Below are positions 19,275 to 28,384 of a stretch of 64,000 nt of DNA, piece after piece. The notes under the pieces were generated by a model. That model was given only the letters and a program-made list of their open reading frames with translations, was not told the origin of the DNA and did no database searches. The DNA is from Flavipsychrobacter stenotrophus. Its GTDB lineage: Bacteria; Bacteroidota; Bacteroidia; Chitinophagales; Chitinophagaceae. Numbering within the stretch: the first letter of the stretch is position 1; each line of letters starts with the position of its first letter. The translations under genes and the position numbers were made by a program. The DNA lies in NCBI RefSeq assembly GCF_002954265.1, contig NZ_PPSL01000006.1, positions 124,001-188,000 of the forward strand. The letters run 5' to 3'.

Positions 19275-19592
19275 ATGAAGTTCCTGATCAATGCATCTTA
19301 TTCAGCAGAAGGCGCTAAAGGCGTATTACAATCCGGTAGCGGCACCAAACGCAAACAAATGACCGAGTCAATGATCAACGGCTTGGGCGGTAAAATGGAA
19401 GCATACTATTATGTGAGCAATTGTGATGCCTTTGTGATCTGTGAACTTCCTGATGCTGCAGCAGCTGCTGCAATTGCCTTAGCCATTAAAGCTAGCGGAA
19501 TGGGATCTATTACAACCACCCTACTGCTCGAAACCGAAGAAGTAGACCGAGCAACACAACTAACAGTACAATATCAACATTCAGCAAGTTAG
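19275..19592 (+). CDS. GYD domain protein
   Basis: The 105 residues align with the GYD family of ferredoxin-like (dimeric alpha/beta barrel) proteins: KFLINASYSAEGAKGVL, GGKMEAYYYVSN-DAFVICELPD and ASGMGSITTTLLL. Members are small cytosolic proteins of unknown activity. A stretch of eight or so alanines sits in the third helix. The gene is monocistronic and ends at a strong hairpin. Confidence 0.85.
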   Translation: MKFLINASYSAEGAKGVLQSGSGTKRKQMTESMINGLGGKMEAYYYVSNCDAFVICELPDAAAAAAIALAIKASGMGSITTTLLLETEEVDRATQLTVQYQHSAS

Positions 19593-19636
19593 TTTTGCCA
19601 TATATATTTATAAGGAGAAAGGGAATAATTACTGGA

Positions 19637-19669
19637 AAGGGATCGGCAACCAATGGAAGCCGATCCCTT
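19637..19669 (+). terminator. Hairpin terminator after the GYD gene
   Basis: A perfect 11-bp stem (AAGGGATCGGC) with an 11-nt loop, followed by TTCTAATTT. It lies 44 nt past the GYD stop. The T-run is weak but the stem is very stable. Confidence 0.7.
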
Positions 19670-19754
19670 CTAATTTACCAAATATGCGGAGTACAATTAA
19701 AATACGTCACTGCTATTGCAAATCTTCAAATGGCGAAACGACACCTATCTCATA

Positions 19755-21008
19755 TCAACTATAATAACTCCACGCCAGCCCCTGCGATACACTATTCAAG
19801 TAATCACCTGATCTTAGTTTATCCGCTCCAAACCTGTCATTCATCACATCCTGCAAAGCCCTTACCTGCGCCGATCCACCTGTAATAAATACTGTGTCTA
19901 TCTGGTCAGGTGATATCCCATTCTTAACAAGAAAGGAATCAAGGTATCCGCCAATTTTGTTTATGTCACCACCAATGATGGAATTATAATCGTCAATAGA
20001 TACATCTTTAATGATCTCGATCGACTCCCTGTCAAACTGAAACGTTGTCTCGTCCATATCAGACAGATCGATCTTCGTGCTTTCTATTGCTTTAAACAAT
20101 GAATAACCCAGATTCTTTTCTATGAGCACCATAAGGTTCATCAGCTTTTCATCCTTCCGGGTATAGACATAAAAACGGTCTATCTCTCGTATCAACTTGT
20201 GTACATTAAAGAAGTTCATCTTCTCCCACGAAATGATGTTGTCAAACAGCACATTCGGCACTTCCAGCATTTTGCCGGGGCTCGATTCGTAAAGTAGATT
20301 CTTCCCAAAATATGGCGTCAGCGCCTGAGACATAAAAGAAGAATCAAAACTATCACCACCTATGTATACACCGCCCTGGGCCAGTATATCTTGGCGCCTG
20401 TTGGTCGTCTTGTATTTCTCAGGCCCAAGCTTCATCACGGTAAAGTCAGAGGTACCACCACCAATATCTGCCACCAGCACAGTTTCATCTTCAGCCAACG
20501 TTCGCTCATAAGCAAATGCCGCAGCTATAGGCTCCATCTGGAAGGAGATATTGGTAAAACCTGCACTCACCGCTGCTTTTTGCAACCTGGTCTGTGCCAG
20601 TTCATCTTTTACCGGGTCCTCATCAAATACTACCGGCCTGCCCAATATTATTTCCGTTATATCCTCACCAATATATGCATCCGCCATCCCCTTCAGGTAG
20701 CTAAGTATCAGTGTTACAAGGTCGGCTGCTGTATACTTTTGGTTATACACTTTTGTATCGGTAAAGCTGGCCCGTGGTAAAACCCTCTTTACCGACTTCA
20801 TAAACCTGCCGCCCATACCATTGGCCAGGTAAGCCTCAATGGCCGGCTTACCTACATAGCTCACTACCTTACTGCTACCCTGCAGCTGTATAAAAAAAAG
20901 TATAGATGCCTCATTAAACGTCTTAACTATCTTATTTTCCTCCACATCCAGAATAGACAATGCAGAGTTGGTGGTACCGAAGTCGATACCGTAAATATAT
21001 TTTTTCAA
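19755..21008 (-). CDS. Short Hsp70-family ATPase (YegD-like)
   Basis: 417 residues containing the full actin/Hsp70 ATPase: phosphate-1 GIDFGTTNSA at the N-terminus, phosphate-2 VADIGGGTSDFTV and adenosine motif VFITGGSAQVRAL. The substrate-binding domain of DnaK is missing, as in YegD. The start is the TTG at 21008 (rare but permitted), because stop codons lie directly upstream in frame and the ATPase motif begins six residues in. It could act as a specialised chaperone ATPase; no co-chaperone is adjacent. Confidence 0.85.
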   Translation of the reverse strand: MKKYIYGIDFGTTNSALSILDVEENKIVKTFNEASILFFIQLQGSSKVVSYVGKPAIEAYLANGMGGRFMKSVKRVLPRASFTDTKVYNQKYTAADLVTLILSYLKGMADAYIGEDITEIILGRPVVFDEDPVKDELAQTRLQKAAVSAGFTNISFQMEPIAAAFAYERTLAEDETVLVADIGGGTSDFTVMKLGPEKYKTTNRRQDILAQGGVYIGGDSFDSSFMSQALTPYFGKNLLYESSPGKMLEVPNVLFDNIISWEKMNFFNVHKLIREIDRFYVYTRKDEKLMNLMVLIEKNLGYSLFKAIESTKIDLSDMDETTFQFDRESIEIIKDVSIDDYNSIIGGDINKIGGYLDSFLVKNGISPDQIDTVFITGGSAQVRALQDVMNDRFGADKLRSGDYLNSVSQGLAWSYYS

Positions 21009-21469
21009 TGGTGTTTATTATTGTTGTACTTCAAAAAAGGAAATCATGAGTAATGGAAAAGCGAAAAACCTATGCAACAACCCTCAATCTCATCCTACAC
21101 GTCGCATCTATTTTGGCGGCAAAAATAGCGTTTCCAACAACACAATATTCACCTTTAAGTGAATGTTAAAACATTTCGTTTTCGATATTATATTGACCTT
21201 TGATTTAGCAGAGTAACACATATCTCTGGCCGACGCATCACTCCAAACGCAGAAAATCCAGATCATGTCCCGGTCGCCGCTGTAACAATTATTGCTTTGT
21301 CGGCTTGTTGGTCATCTTTGTCAATGACAATATTTATCTTGTTGTATTTTTGCTTATCAGTGCGAAACCCATTAATTTGAGGAATGAAATTCTGAAGATG
21401 TATTTTTGACATCTGCAAGGATTGTGCAGAATGATCATGCGGCCCGTCGCCTCATAGTAACCTCATCGT
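21009..21469. other. Gene-free divergent promoter region
   Basis: This 461-nt stretch lies between divergent Hsp70 and response-regulator genes. No open frame of note was found. The only clear signal is the promoter at 21376-21408. Confidence 0.6.
21376..21408 (+). promoter_or_regulatory. Promoter of the LytTR response regulator gene
   Basis: TTTG at 21376-21379 and TATTTTTG at 21401-21408 fit the Bacteroidota -33/-7 pair with 21 nt between them. They lie about 62 nt upstream of the ATG at 21470, allowing a leader of roughly 55 nt. Confidence 0.55.
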
Positions 21470-22216
21470 ATGAATGAAGAAATAAGGATCCTGTTAGTTG
21501 AAGACGAAGAGGTTTGGCGCAAGTCACTTACTATAAAGCTGAATCAGCTTGGATATACAGTGGCCGGTGAAGCTGACACCTTTGAAAGTGCAATTACTTT
21601 ACTCAACACTGCTCAGTACGATCTGGTGTTACTAGACATCAATCTGAACAAAAGAGACTCAGGTATAGAACTAGGCCATATGATCAACCTGATCTACAAA
21701 AAACCCTTCATATACATATCCTTAACGCTCGATTCTATGATCGGCGACAAAGTAGCCGGTACAAACCCGTCTGCCTATCTGCATAAACCTGCTAACACCA
21801 TTTCCTTGCGCGTAGCTATCCAAAATGCTTTGAAGCGATTTAGCGACCCTTCTCCCGGCCCTTTCCAACATACCACTGCAGAGCAGGATTTCTTCTTTAT
21901 AAAACAAGGTACCAATTATAAAAAACTGGAATGGCAAGACATCGTACATTTACGGTCGCATAAAAATTATACGTTGCTATATAATGCTTCAGACAAAGTT
22001 GAATATTCTATCCGCAATACACTTACCCGCACGCACCAGCTTATTCTGCCCGAGCAGCAGAAAGGCAACTTTATCCAGATCAATCGTTCAGAGATACTGC
22101 AACTGTCTTTTATATCAGAAATAAGGGGCGAAGAGGTAAGAACAAAATTTGGTACATACGCTGTTACAGACGGTTACCTTGACAGCCTGAAAAGCAGGAT
22201 GCATATACTCTCCTAG
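21470..22216 (+). CDS. LytTR-family response regulator
   Basis: A 248-residue two-domain regulator. The receiver domain (1-125) has the acidic pocket EDE (11-13), the phospho-acceptor Asp56 in LVLLDINL and Lys in YLHKPAN. The LytTR DNA-binding domain (about 145-245) has DIVHLRSHKNYTLLY and the FIQINRSEI block. LytTR regulators usually pair with 7TM/His_kinase sensors; none is adjacent, so the partner is unknown. The gene is monocistronic. Confidence 0.92.
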   Translation: MNEEIRILLVEDEEVWRKSLTIKLNQLGYTVAGEADTFESAITLLNTAQYDLVLLDINLNKRDSGIELGHMINLIYKKPFIYISLTLDSMIGDKVAGTNPSAYLHKPANTISLRVAIQNALKRFSDPSPGPFQHTTAEQDFFFIKQGTNYKKLEWQDIVHLRSHKNYTLLYNASDKVEYSIRNTLTRTHQLILPEQQKGNFIQINRSEILQLSFISEIRGEEVRTKFGTYAVTDGYLDSLKSRMHILS

Positions 22217-22347
22217 ACGGCAAGGCGCAACAAATACCAGCTTGCTTTCCACACTCCTCAGCTTTTAATAAATTAATGTAGGTTTATCCTTTACTAGCCT
22301 TGTCAGTTCGGCGTATATCTTCAATTTGCAAATGTCCACAAAACAAA

Positions 22348-22387
22348 AACGGAGAACACATCGCTATACGCTCTGCCGCTCTCCGTT
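22348..22387 (+). terminator. Weak hairpin, possible terminator
   Basis: An 8-bp stem (AACGGAGA/TCTCCGTT) with a 24-nt loop lies 130 nt past the response regulator stop. There is no strong T-run, so its role is uncertain. Nothing else was seen in 22217-22515. Confidence 0.35.
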
Positions 22388-22515
22388 CTCTTAATTGTAC
22401 CCCTAACTGACATTTCTTCTAACCAATTGCGGCAATTCTTTGTCGAAATTTATGCCTCTTTAAGACAAATTTCAAATTGAAGTAACTAATGGGGATATAC
22501 GATTTAAAAATGCAA

Positions 22516-23046
22516 TTAGTTTTCAAGATTACTTTTCAAAGTCACCAAACTTATATTCATATCTTTTTCCAGCATTTTTACTATCATTGGCAACATTATG
22601 TTTAGCGGGTATTTTATTTCACTGGCGGTATTCCAGATAACTTTTGTTTGATTATCTGATAATGATTCAGTGGTCATCTTTGCATTGGCAATACCTGCAA
22701 AAGGTCTTACGAAACGTAGTTCCATTTCAATATCCTTCCCTTCGACAATTGCCTTGATTTCTTGCTCCCCTTCACCTGCTTCTTTATTCCCGTTCCACGC
22801 ATAAACGAATCCAACAGTTCCGTCAGTTCCCCGGTATTCTTTTTTCATGTTAGGATCAACCATTATCCATTTATTAAAGTTGTCTTGGTTCCTGATTTGC
22901 TTTAGGTAATCAAAAACCTTTTGCTTAGGCAGACGAATGGTTATTTCCCGGTGCGTATTATACCGTTTTTTCATAAAAAGGGCGATAATTAGAAGCAAGA
23001 GAATTAGTCCTGCTACAACCGATAAAATTGCAATCACAATATTCAT
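22516..23046 (-). CDS. SRPBCC (START-like) family protein with N-terminal membrane helix
   Basis: The 176 residues start with a single hydrophobic helix (3-26) followed by an SRPBCC domain (about 35-175) with ITIRLPKQKVFDYLKQIRNQDNFNKW and the final long helix. This is the polyketide-cyclase/dehydrase fold that binds hydrophobic ligands in a helix-grip cavity. Its ligand is unknown. It is the last chromosomal gene before the integrated island. Confidence 0.85.
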   Translation of the reverse strand: MNIVIAILSVVAGLILLLLIIALFMKKRYNTHREITIRLPKQKVFDYLKQIRNQDNFNKWIMVDPNMKKEYRGTDGTVGFVYAWNGNKEAGEGEQEIKAIVEGKDIEMELRFVRPFAGIANAKMTTESLSDNQTKVIWNTASEIKYPLNIMLPMIVKMLEKDMNISLVTLKSNLEN

Positions 23047-23231
23047 TTTTTATTTTTAAGATTAGGTAGTTTTAGTCATCTCCACTTTTCAAAAAGGACT
23101 ATGTCTGTTTTAAAATAGTTATTTATTATTTGAGTTCAGATAAAAGTTCATCCAGCTTTACAACGGTTAATCTCATACCATGTTCTAGACAGGCTGAAAT
23201 TATTTTAAAAAACCATCCCCTTAGAAATGAA

Positions 23232-23263
23232 AAACCCTTGAAAGCTGCTGCTATCAAGGGTTT
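23232..23263 (-). terminator. Displaced original terminator of tRNA-Leu
   Basis: A 10-bp perfect stem (AAACCCTTGA/TCAAGGGTTT) with a 12-nt loop lies immediately left of the orphan tRNA tail at 23275. Read on the minus strand it follows the tRNA 3' sequence, and its own 3' arm runs into a U-rich end. Before integration it would have sat about 14 nt after the tRNA-Leu gene that is now at 54008-54093. Confidence 0.75.
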
Positions 23264-23274
23264 CCGTTTTTGAA

Positions 23275-23292
23275 TTGTGCCCCAGACGGGAA
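23275..23292. repeat. attL: 18-bp direct repeat (orphan tRNA-Leu tail)
   Basis: Identical to 54005-54022, in the same orientation. Fifteen bases equal the 3' end of tRNA-Leu(UAA) plus discriminator and three bases lie beyond it. No tRNA body exists here: identity stops at base 23293. Confidence 0.88.
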
Positions 23293-23351
23293 CAATTTAT
23301 TATACCGTATTGAGCCACTGGCAACACTTCCATTCGTTTGTATAGTTTTCT

Positions 23352-23373
23352 GGGGACAAATAAGGGACAAAAA
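23352..23373 (+). repeat. Left subterminal repeat, two GGGACAAA units
   Basis: Two copies of GGGACAAA with start points 11 nt apart. The 22-bp block matches 53888-53909 at 21 of 22 positions in the same orientation. It lies 60 nt inside the left end of the island, which fits an integrase arm-type or excisionase binding site. Confidence 0.6.
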
Positions 23374-23424
23374 CTGTAGTTATAACATCTCAGAATGCGA
23401 ATATACAGTTAAGACCTCAAAATG

Positions 23425-23479
23425 TAATAAGCGCTATTCTGAGAAATTATGGATGACTCCATATGAATAGCGCTTATTA
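23425..23479. repeat. Perfect 14-bp inverted repeat near the left end
   Basis: TAATAAGCGCTATT (23425-23438) and its exact complement (23466-23479) are separated by 27 nt, and each arm contains the palindrome AGCGCT. No gene was supported in 23293-23740; a 66-codon frame there looks random. The repeat may be a hairpin, protein-binding site or remnant element end. Confidence 0.6.
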
Positions 23480-23740
23480 TTATCTGCTGGGACGATTTGC
23501 TTAAATTACATAGGCAGTTTGATTATAATGAAACAATATTGTGGATTTACGTTTTCAGGGGTTTTTGATTGGAGATAAAAACCGTCTCAAAAGTAATCAG
23601 CGTAAAATGAGGTAATGTGCACTTACATCATTCTCTTATAGCTGCAAACAAAATACAGCGTAAACTCTCGGTGCCATGTAACTCCGGCTATACCCGGTAT
23701 GCCTAACCATACCATGCCTTATAGGTGGGTATTTCGCATG

Positions 23741-23989
23741 TTAGAAATTGGCAACTATTTTAAAATTCTTGTGATAGTATGCGCCCTCTCCGATGAAGTA
23801 GATCAGCTCATCTTTTTCACCAGCGGAAACTTCATCTACATAAACGAAAGAGCCTGTTTTAAATCTGCCAACGGCCTGAGTGCATTGCACTTTAAAGGGA
23901 GTGTGCAGGTGTCTTATCAGTCCTTTGCTATTAATTATCAGGATGCTGCTCTTATCACAATACTGAACTGAATACTTGCTACTGGCCAT
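23741..23989 (-). CDS. Small hypothetical protein
   Basis: An 82-residue frame (VQYCDKSSILIINSKGLIRHLHTPFKV then a TGSFVYVDEV beta segment) with a mixed alpha/beta composition that reads like a real protein. It is in the same orientation and close to the DUF3871 gene (44 nt downstream of it). I recall similar short proteins in Bacteroidota mobile elements, but no function is known. Confidence 0.5.
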   Translation of the reverse strand: MASSKYSVQYCDKSSILIINSKGLIRHLHTPFKVQCTQAVGRFKTGSFVYVDEVSAGEKDELIYFIGEGAYYHKNFKIVANF

Positions 23990-24033
23990 GAGTATGAATG
24001 CCGGTAGAAATTACTGGCTAATTTTATGGGTTA

Positions 24034-25035
24034 TTAATTCAGGTACCAGCAGGTACCTTTTTGCTTCAGAGCTGTCCTCAAGGTGCTTGCAAGTTGGAAA
24101 GCGTTCAATCCCCGGTCCAGAAAAGTGTCTATATAGCTGCTTTTGTTAGCTCCGGTAAACAAATTGTAGAGTTTCCACAGATTAATACTGCCGTCAGGAT
24201 TACTGCAAAAGCTATTGTCCGAATAGTAGTCTTTACAAACTGAATTTATCTGCGCGTCACCGAAACTCATATCGGGTATGTCCTGCCTTAAAATTTCAGG
24301 CATGTGGCGGTACATCCTACAGCGACCTAAGAGGTTAGCAAATTGACGTTCCGAAAGCTCATAGTTATTCAACTCCTTCAACTGGCCTGCAATGTTTACT
24401 GCATCGAAATCCTGAAGCATCATCCTTATTTCATTTCTTAGCATGTCCACATTCTTCACCTTCAAGTTGGCTTGGTATCCATCGGTAACTACACACAGAT
24501 TACAGCAAACAGTATTTTTGAAGCCGACAAAGATTTTGAAATGCTGGTCTTGTCCAGACTTATTGTAAAGATTGTCCAGGTTGTATGCCTTAACGCCACC
24601 GACAGTAAGATTTAACCGGTTACCATTAATGTCAGTGTAGATCGTTGGCATTTCAATAACGAACATCATTCGTTCAAAGTAGATAGTCTTTTCGTGTTCT
24701 AACAGCATATTGGCCGGCTTATTCTTGGCTTCCGGAACTCTACCCTTGATTTCATGTGACAACCTCACATTGGGCTTTAAAATGCCCTCTCCCCGAAATA
24801 CGTCCATGGTCACGCCCAAGGCTGTTTCTATAAACTCCGCATGTGATATCACAGGCTCATTATCCTTGACCCAAACCGGTATGATATGGCCGTGCTTCAC
24901 CTCGGTCAATGTGCTGCCGATGGTATTGGCTTCAATAAAAGCCTTTCCATCTGATACAATTTCAATTTGATCGATTACTGCAGGCAATGACTCTCCGACT
25001 GATTTGACTTCTTCGCTAGCTGTTAACTGCTCCAT
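24034..25035 (-). CDS. DUF3871 family protein
   Basis: 333 residues with the family pattern: FIEANTIGSTLTEVKHGHIIPVWVKDNEPVISHAEFIE at the N-terminal side, then LSHEIKGRVPEAKNKPA and a C-terminal LWKLYNLFTGANKSSYIDTFLDR. DUF3871 occurs in Bacteroidota prophages, plasmids and islands, often beside recombination ATPases. Its start overlaps the 3' end of the upstream ATPase gene by 20 nt, so they are translationally linked. The function is not established; a role in element replication or recombination is inferred from context. Confidence 0.85.
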   Translation of the reverse strand: MEQLTASEEVKSVGESLPAVIDQIEIVSDGKAFIEANTIGSTLTEVKHGHIIPVWVKDNEPVISHAEFIETALGVTMDVFRGEGILKPNVRLSHEIKGRVPEAKNKPANMLLEHEKTIYFERMMFVIEMPTIYTDINGNRLNLTVGGVKAYNLDNLYNKSGQDQHFKIFVGFKNTVCCNLCVVTDGYQANLKVKNVDMLRNEIRMMLQDFDAVNIAGQLKELNNYELSERQFANLLGRCRMYRHMPEILRQDIPDMSFGDAQINSVCKDYYSDNSFCSNPDGSINLWKLYNLFTGANKSSYIDTFLDRGLNAFQLASTLRTALKQKGTCWYLN

Positions 25036-25903
25036 TTTGAATAGCTTTTTGATTGTTTGAAATGTTGTTTATTGTTTCTATTTCCATGCGGCGCTTTGAA
25101 AATTCAGCAGTCATCGTTTGCTGATATGCCGGATAGGTATTGTATAGGGTCAGCAGGTCTTCATTTGTCTGGCAAGAAGCAATGGCCTGAAGCACGTCCT
25201 CTTTGGTTATGGTAGGATAACTGCCGATACCATCGTTGCACCACTTCAGGATGATTGCACCAGTATCAACAGTAGGTATAAATTCAGGCTTGCCAAAGAA
25301 TAACTGTGTCCTGTCTTTAGATGACTTTGCTTTCAATGCCATGTCCAAATCCAGCACTACCGTAAATTCATAGTCCATACCTTCCCGGGTAATACCTTTC
25401 ATACCCACTTTTTCCGGCACCTGCTTGCCATTCTTTTCAGACAACACGTATTCCTGCTTGGTGCGGATATTACTGATGATATGAACGTCTGCCTGTAGTA
25501 ATGTCTGGACAAATGCATTATGCCTGGGAGTAAGCTTTGCCCAGTTAGTGAAGGAGTTGCCCAGCATACCTGAATGAGCCTCCAATATGCCGCCAGTGCC
25601 TTCCCACTCATGTGAAACACTATCGACGATTATAACCTGTATGCCGGCTGCGATGCATACACCAATAGCCTCGATGTAGCGCTCCGGCGTAAAAGGAGGA
25701 ATTAAAGGCAACACGTTGTAAGGGCCAAGATCAGCATACAAGTCTGCCGACCTATTCTCTGTGTCTATCACCCCAATCTTCTCCCATGACCCGCAAAGGC
25801 CATAAGCTATTAGTAAGGCTGATTTTGTTTTCCCGCTGCCAGACGGGCCTTGAAGTGCCATCTTGATTTTGGCTTTCTTTCGGCTTGCTGTTTGTAACTG
25901 CAT
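25016..25903 (-). CDS. RecA-like AAA ATPase (Sak4-type)
   Basis: 295 residues with Walker A GPSGSGKT (19-26) and Walker B IIVDS (91-95). The layout is that of the phage Sak4-like RecA-core ATPases: a short N-terminus, then DTENRSADLYAD after strand 2 and a long helical C-terminus. Such proteins assist single-strand annealing or recombination. It lies between a possible ssDNA-binding-like protein gene and DUF3871 in one operon, which supports a replication/recombination module for the island. Confidence 0.85.
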   Translation of the reverse strand: MQLQTASRKKAKIKMALQGPSGSGKTKSALLIAYGLCGSWEKIGVIDTENRSADLYADLGPYNVLPLIPPFTPERYIEAIGVCIAAGIQVIIVDSVSHEWEGTGGILEAHSGMLGNSFTNWAKLTPRHNAFVQTLLQADVHIISNIRTKQEYVLSEKNGKQVPEKVGMKGITREGMDYEFTVVLDLDMALKAKSSKDRTQLFFGKPEFIPTVDTGAIILKWCNDGIGSYPTITKEDVLQAIASCQTNEDLLTLYNTYPAYQQTMTAEFSKRRMEIETINNISNNQKAIQNGAVNS

Positions 25904-26000
25904 GGCTGTTGTTTTTATTGATTAAAAATGACTTCTAACAAATTCAAAAGGGAAGTAGGGAAATTAACCCCACCTCCCTCCGGTTCACAGTAGATAGCGT

Positions 26001-26420
26001 CTATTTGGTCTTTGCTATTTCATTTCTCTTTCGTTGTGAAGCAGCCTTAACTCCATCAGCAGGTTTCTCCTGCGCTTTAGGTTCTTCAATCTCGAAAGCT
26101 CCATGTCCAATAAGTTCTTTAGAGCCAGCCGGCTGATACGAGTAGGTATAGGCAAGTGATATAGCTTCCCCGGTACGTTTTACTGTGTAATCGTAAGGGT
26201 CACAAGGCACACGTACTATTTCTCCTTCGATCTTTGAACCAATCATCATTTTGGCTATTTCTGCATCAAACGTAGAAGGTATGCTGCACTTGCGTACAGT
26301 GGCATACATGTTCCCAGTGTTCTGGGATTGAACAATTTCTAATGACCCCATAAGATCAAGGGCAATAAACTCCTCTCCGCTTTTGTTTTTGCGGATGTTG
26401 TAACCAATTACCTGTACCAT
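26001..26420 (-). CDS. Hypothetical protein, possible single-strand DNA-binding (OB-like) role
   Basis: 139 residues. The first two thirds are rich in beta strands (VQVIGYNIRKNKSGEEFIALDL, KIEGEIVRVPCDPYDYTVKR), and the tail is charged and low in complexity (EEPKAQEKPADG). That is reminiscent of a small OB-fold protein with an acidic or flexible tail, and Sak4 ATPases often sit near SSB genes. This assignment is inference only. It is the first gene of the three-gene set with the Sak4-like ATPase and DUF3871. Confidence 0.6.
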   Translation of the reverse strand: MVQVIGYNIRKNKSGEEFIALDLMGSLEIVQSQNTGNMYATVRKCSIPSTFDAEIAKMMIGSKIEGEIVRVPCDPYDYTVKRTGEAISLAYTYSYQPAGSKELIGHGAFEIEEPKAQEKPADGVKAASQRKRNEIAKTK

Positions 26421-27527
26421 ACAATGTAATTTGAAATGAAATGAAACCTCCTTTTCTTATGCCTGGAGGAGATGGGCAGCAGCATTAAGTACCCGGTGTA
26501 GCCGAGGTCAAACACTTGTGCTCCAAGAAAGAAAGGCAGCGGGATTAAGTGGAACTTGAGGTGAAGGTCTTGTCAACAGGACACTTCTGCCAAAGGCGGA
26601 AGTAAGAAAGGAAGCAAGGTTTAGAAATGGAGTTGATGTACTATTATGGGAAAGAAAGAAGCGGGTTTAAAGTGGGAGTTCGTAAAATCCTAATGGAAAT
26701 AATGTAAACACTGGATGCGGTGTTTTCACTACATATAAAATACAGAAATTCAGAAGGTGGGGGGTACACCGGATTTAGAAAGCACCGGGGGCAGTGATGC
26801 ATGGTAGGATTGGTGTCACTCAAATATAAAAGTAAAAATTTGGAGAAATTTATTTTGCAACGAATGCTTCACTCGTGAAAATAGCCTTTGCTCATTTGTT
26901 CAACCATATGTTCTACTAGAACATAGAAACCAGCATGATATTTTACCAGTTTAGTGTGGTGCGTATTCCTATTGATAAGTTTTCTGCATAACAATTACTG
27001 CACTCCCTTGAAAATATGTATAGCTAATAATTGGATTCCCGGTGTCTTCAGTCAATTCTAAACTTGATTGCCCTATGATTGACTTACTATTATTTTATGC
27101 CTACAAGGTTTTAAAAATACAGAAATAATCCCTATGCCGCGGCTGTATAGACAAAGTTAATGTTTTCAGCGGATGTTCTCTACCTGTTTATTATTGACCA
27201 CCTAAGAGGACATACTGGATATGTCAGTGAATGGTCGGTTAAATAGTATCTCCACGATAATAATACCATTGGTAATTAGGTATCGGATTATTATGTCAAC
27301 AAACAGTATTTTGAAATTGATTGAGTGCAGGATTATTGATAAACTTGCCGAATACGAAAAGTATCACTTTTGAGTAATTATGTCATTGATTACAATAATT
27401 CGAGAAATTCTACCCTCGCAAACAGTAGATTTTTTCATCCTTGTTTTAGTCTGAGAACAGACCAGCCCCTATAAACCCTATCACCATGAAAACAAGATAA
27501 AAATAATAGATCGGCAATAATGCCATT
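26421..27527. other. 1.1-kb gene-free region
   Basis: No credible gene was found on either strand. The right part is AT-rich and has scattered stops in all frames. It contains the 19-bp palindrome at 26907-26925. Near 26490 and 26530 two copies of a GGCAGC-n-ATTAAGT motif recur. It may hold the origin, promoters or an unrecognised RNA of the island. Confidence 0.5.
26907..26925. promoter_or_regulatory. 19-bp perfect palindrome, operator candidate
   Basis: TATGTTCTA-C-TAGAACATA: nine-base arms around a single C. It lies in the gene-free region upstream of the recombination operon (start 26420). Its size and symmetry fit a binding site for a dimeric repressor. No repressor of the usual XRE type was seen in the island. 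Confidence 0.5.
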
Positions 27528-28355
27528 CTATTGTACTACAAATTTCTTTCTAACAAAAAGATTGTTACTATCGGAAATAGTAAACATATAAATCCCCGCA
27601 CTTAAATTAGATAAATCACATCTCAATGATTGATCTCCGGCGCTTAGCTTTCCAAAATTTGTTGTTTGAATTGTTTGACCGACTAAATTACTAACAGACA
27701 ATGTAACTTCTGCGGAAGAATTGAGCGAAAAATATAAAACTGTTTGGCCATTAGCAGGGTTAGGAAATATGGTCAATGGGTTGGTGTCTTTTAAATTATC
27801 AAGACCTACCGGACCACACAAATTAGAAGCAACATATTCCCAAGTGCTTACAGAACCTCGTGGATATTTGTTCAGCGTATCTTGATAAACCTTCTTATTC
27901 GGACAGATAAAGTATAAGGTCGGGAAAAAAGTATTGTTATAATTGCTAAGGAAATCGTTTAAAGCAACACCTGTTGGGTTCATTATTGGATACTGGCTAC
28001 CTGTTATCCAATCGCCCTGCGTGCTTGTTCCTGTACCCTGAAGATCAGCTAATGTCGTAGCACCATCGCCTTCAAGAAACAGTACTTTCCATGTATTATC
28101 ACCTGGAACATCGTGTTGTGTATATAAGCTATCGAATGACCCTGTTTCATGATACAACCAACAAGGGTGGCACCATGTAGCTGAAATGTCAATCGCTACA
28201 TACTTACCTGCGTTCAGGTAAGCATATAGCGATTGAGTATTCCCATTAAGATCAGTAAACGTAAAGTCAGGTGCAGTAGAACCATCAACTAACTGGCAAT
28301 ATGAAAAGTTTGTCTGAAACACCACAAGAAGAAATACCACTAAAGCCTTTTTCAT
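27528..28355 (-). CDS. Secreted TlpA/redoxin-like protein with T9SS sorting domain
   Basis: Starting at the ATG at 28355 (MKKALVVFLLV), the protein has a signal peptide, then a thioredoxin-like domain with the redox motif WCHPC (near residue 70), and a C-terminal type A sorting domain (LTIFPNPANGQ to the end). It would be exported by T9SS as a thiol-disulfide oxidoreductase at the surface or outside the cell. It follows the sialidase-like gene by 29 nt. A second T9SS redoxin lies at 45212-46000 in the same island. Confidence 0.8.
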   Translation of the reverse strand: MKKALVVFLLVVFQTNFSYCQLVDGSTAPDFTFTDLNGNTQSLYAYLNAGKYVAIDISATWCHPCWLYHETGSFDSLYTQHDVPGDNTWKVLFLEGDGATTLADLQGTGTSTQGDWITGSQYPIMNPTGVALNDFLSNYNNTFFPTLYFICPNKKVYQDTLNKYPRGSVSTWEYVASNLCGPVGLDNLKDTNPLTIFPNPANGQTVLYFSLNSSAEVTLSVSNLVGQTIQTTNFGKLSAGDQSLRCDLSNLSAGIYMFTISDSNNLFVRKKFVVQ

Positions 28356-28384
28356 AAACAACCTTTTTATTTAAAGAACATAAT

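Noticed and set aside
23270-23470. 66-codon plus-strand frame beginning in the orphan tRNA tail
   Set aside because: Its composition looks random, it starts in the att repeat and it has no neighbour or family.
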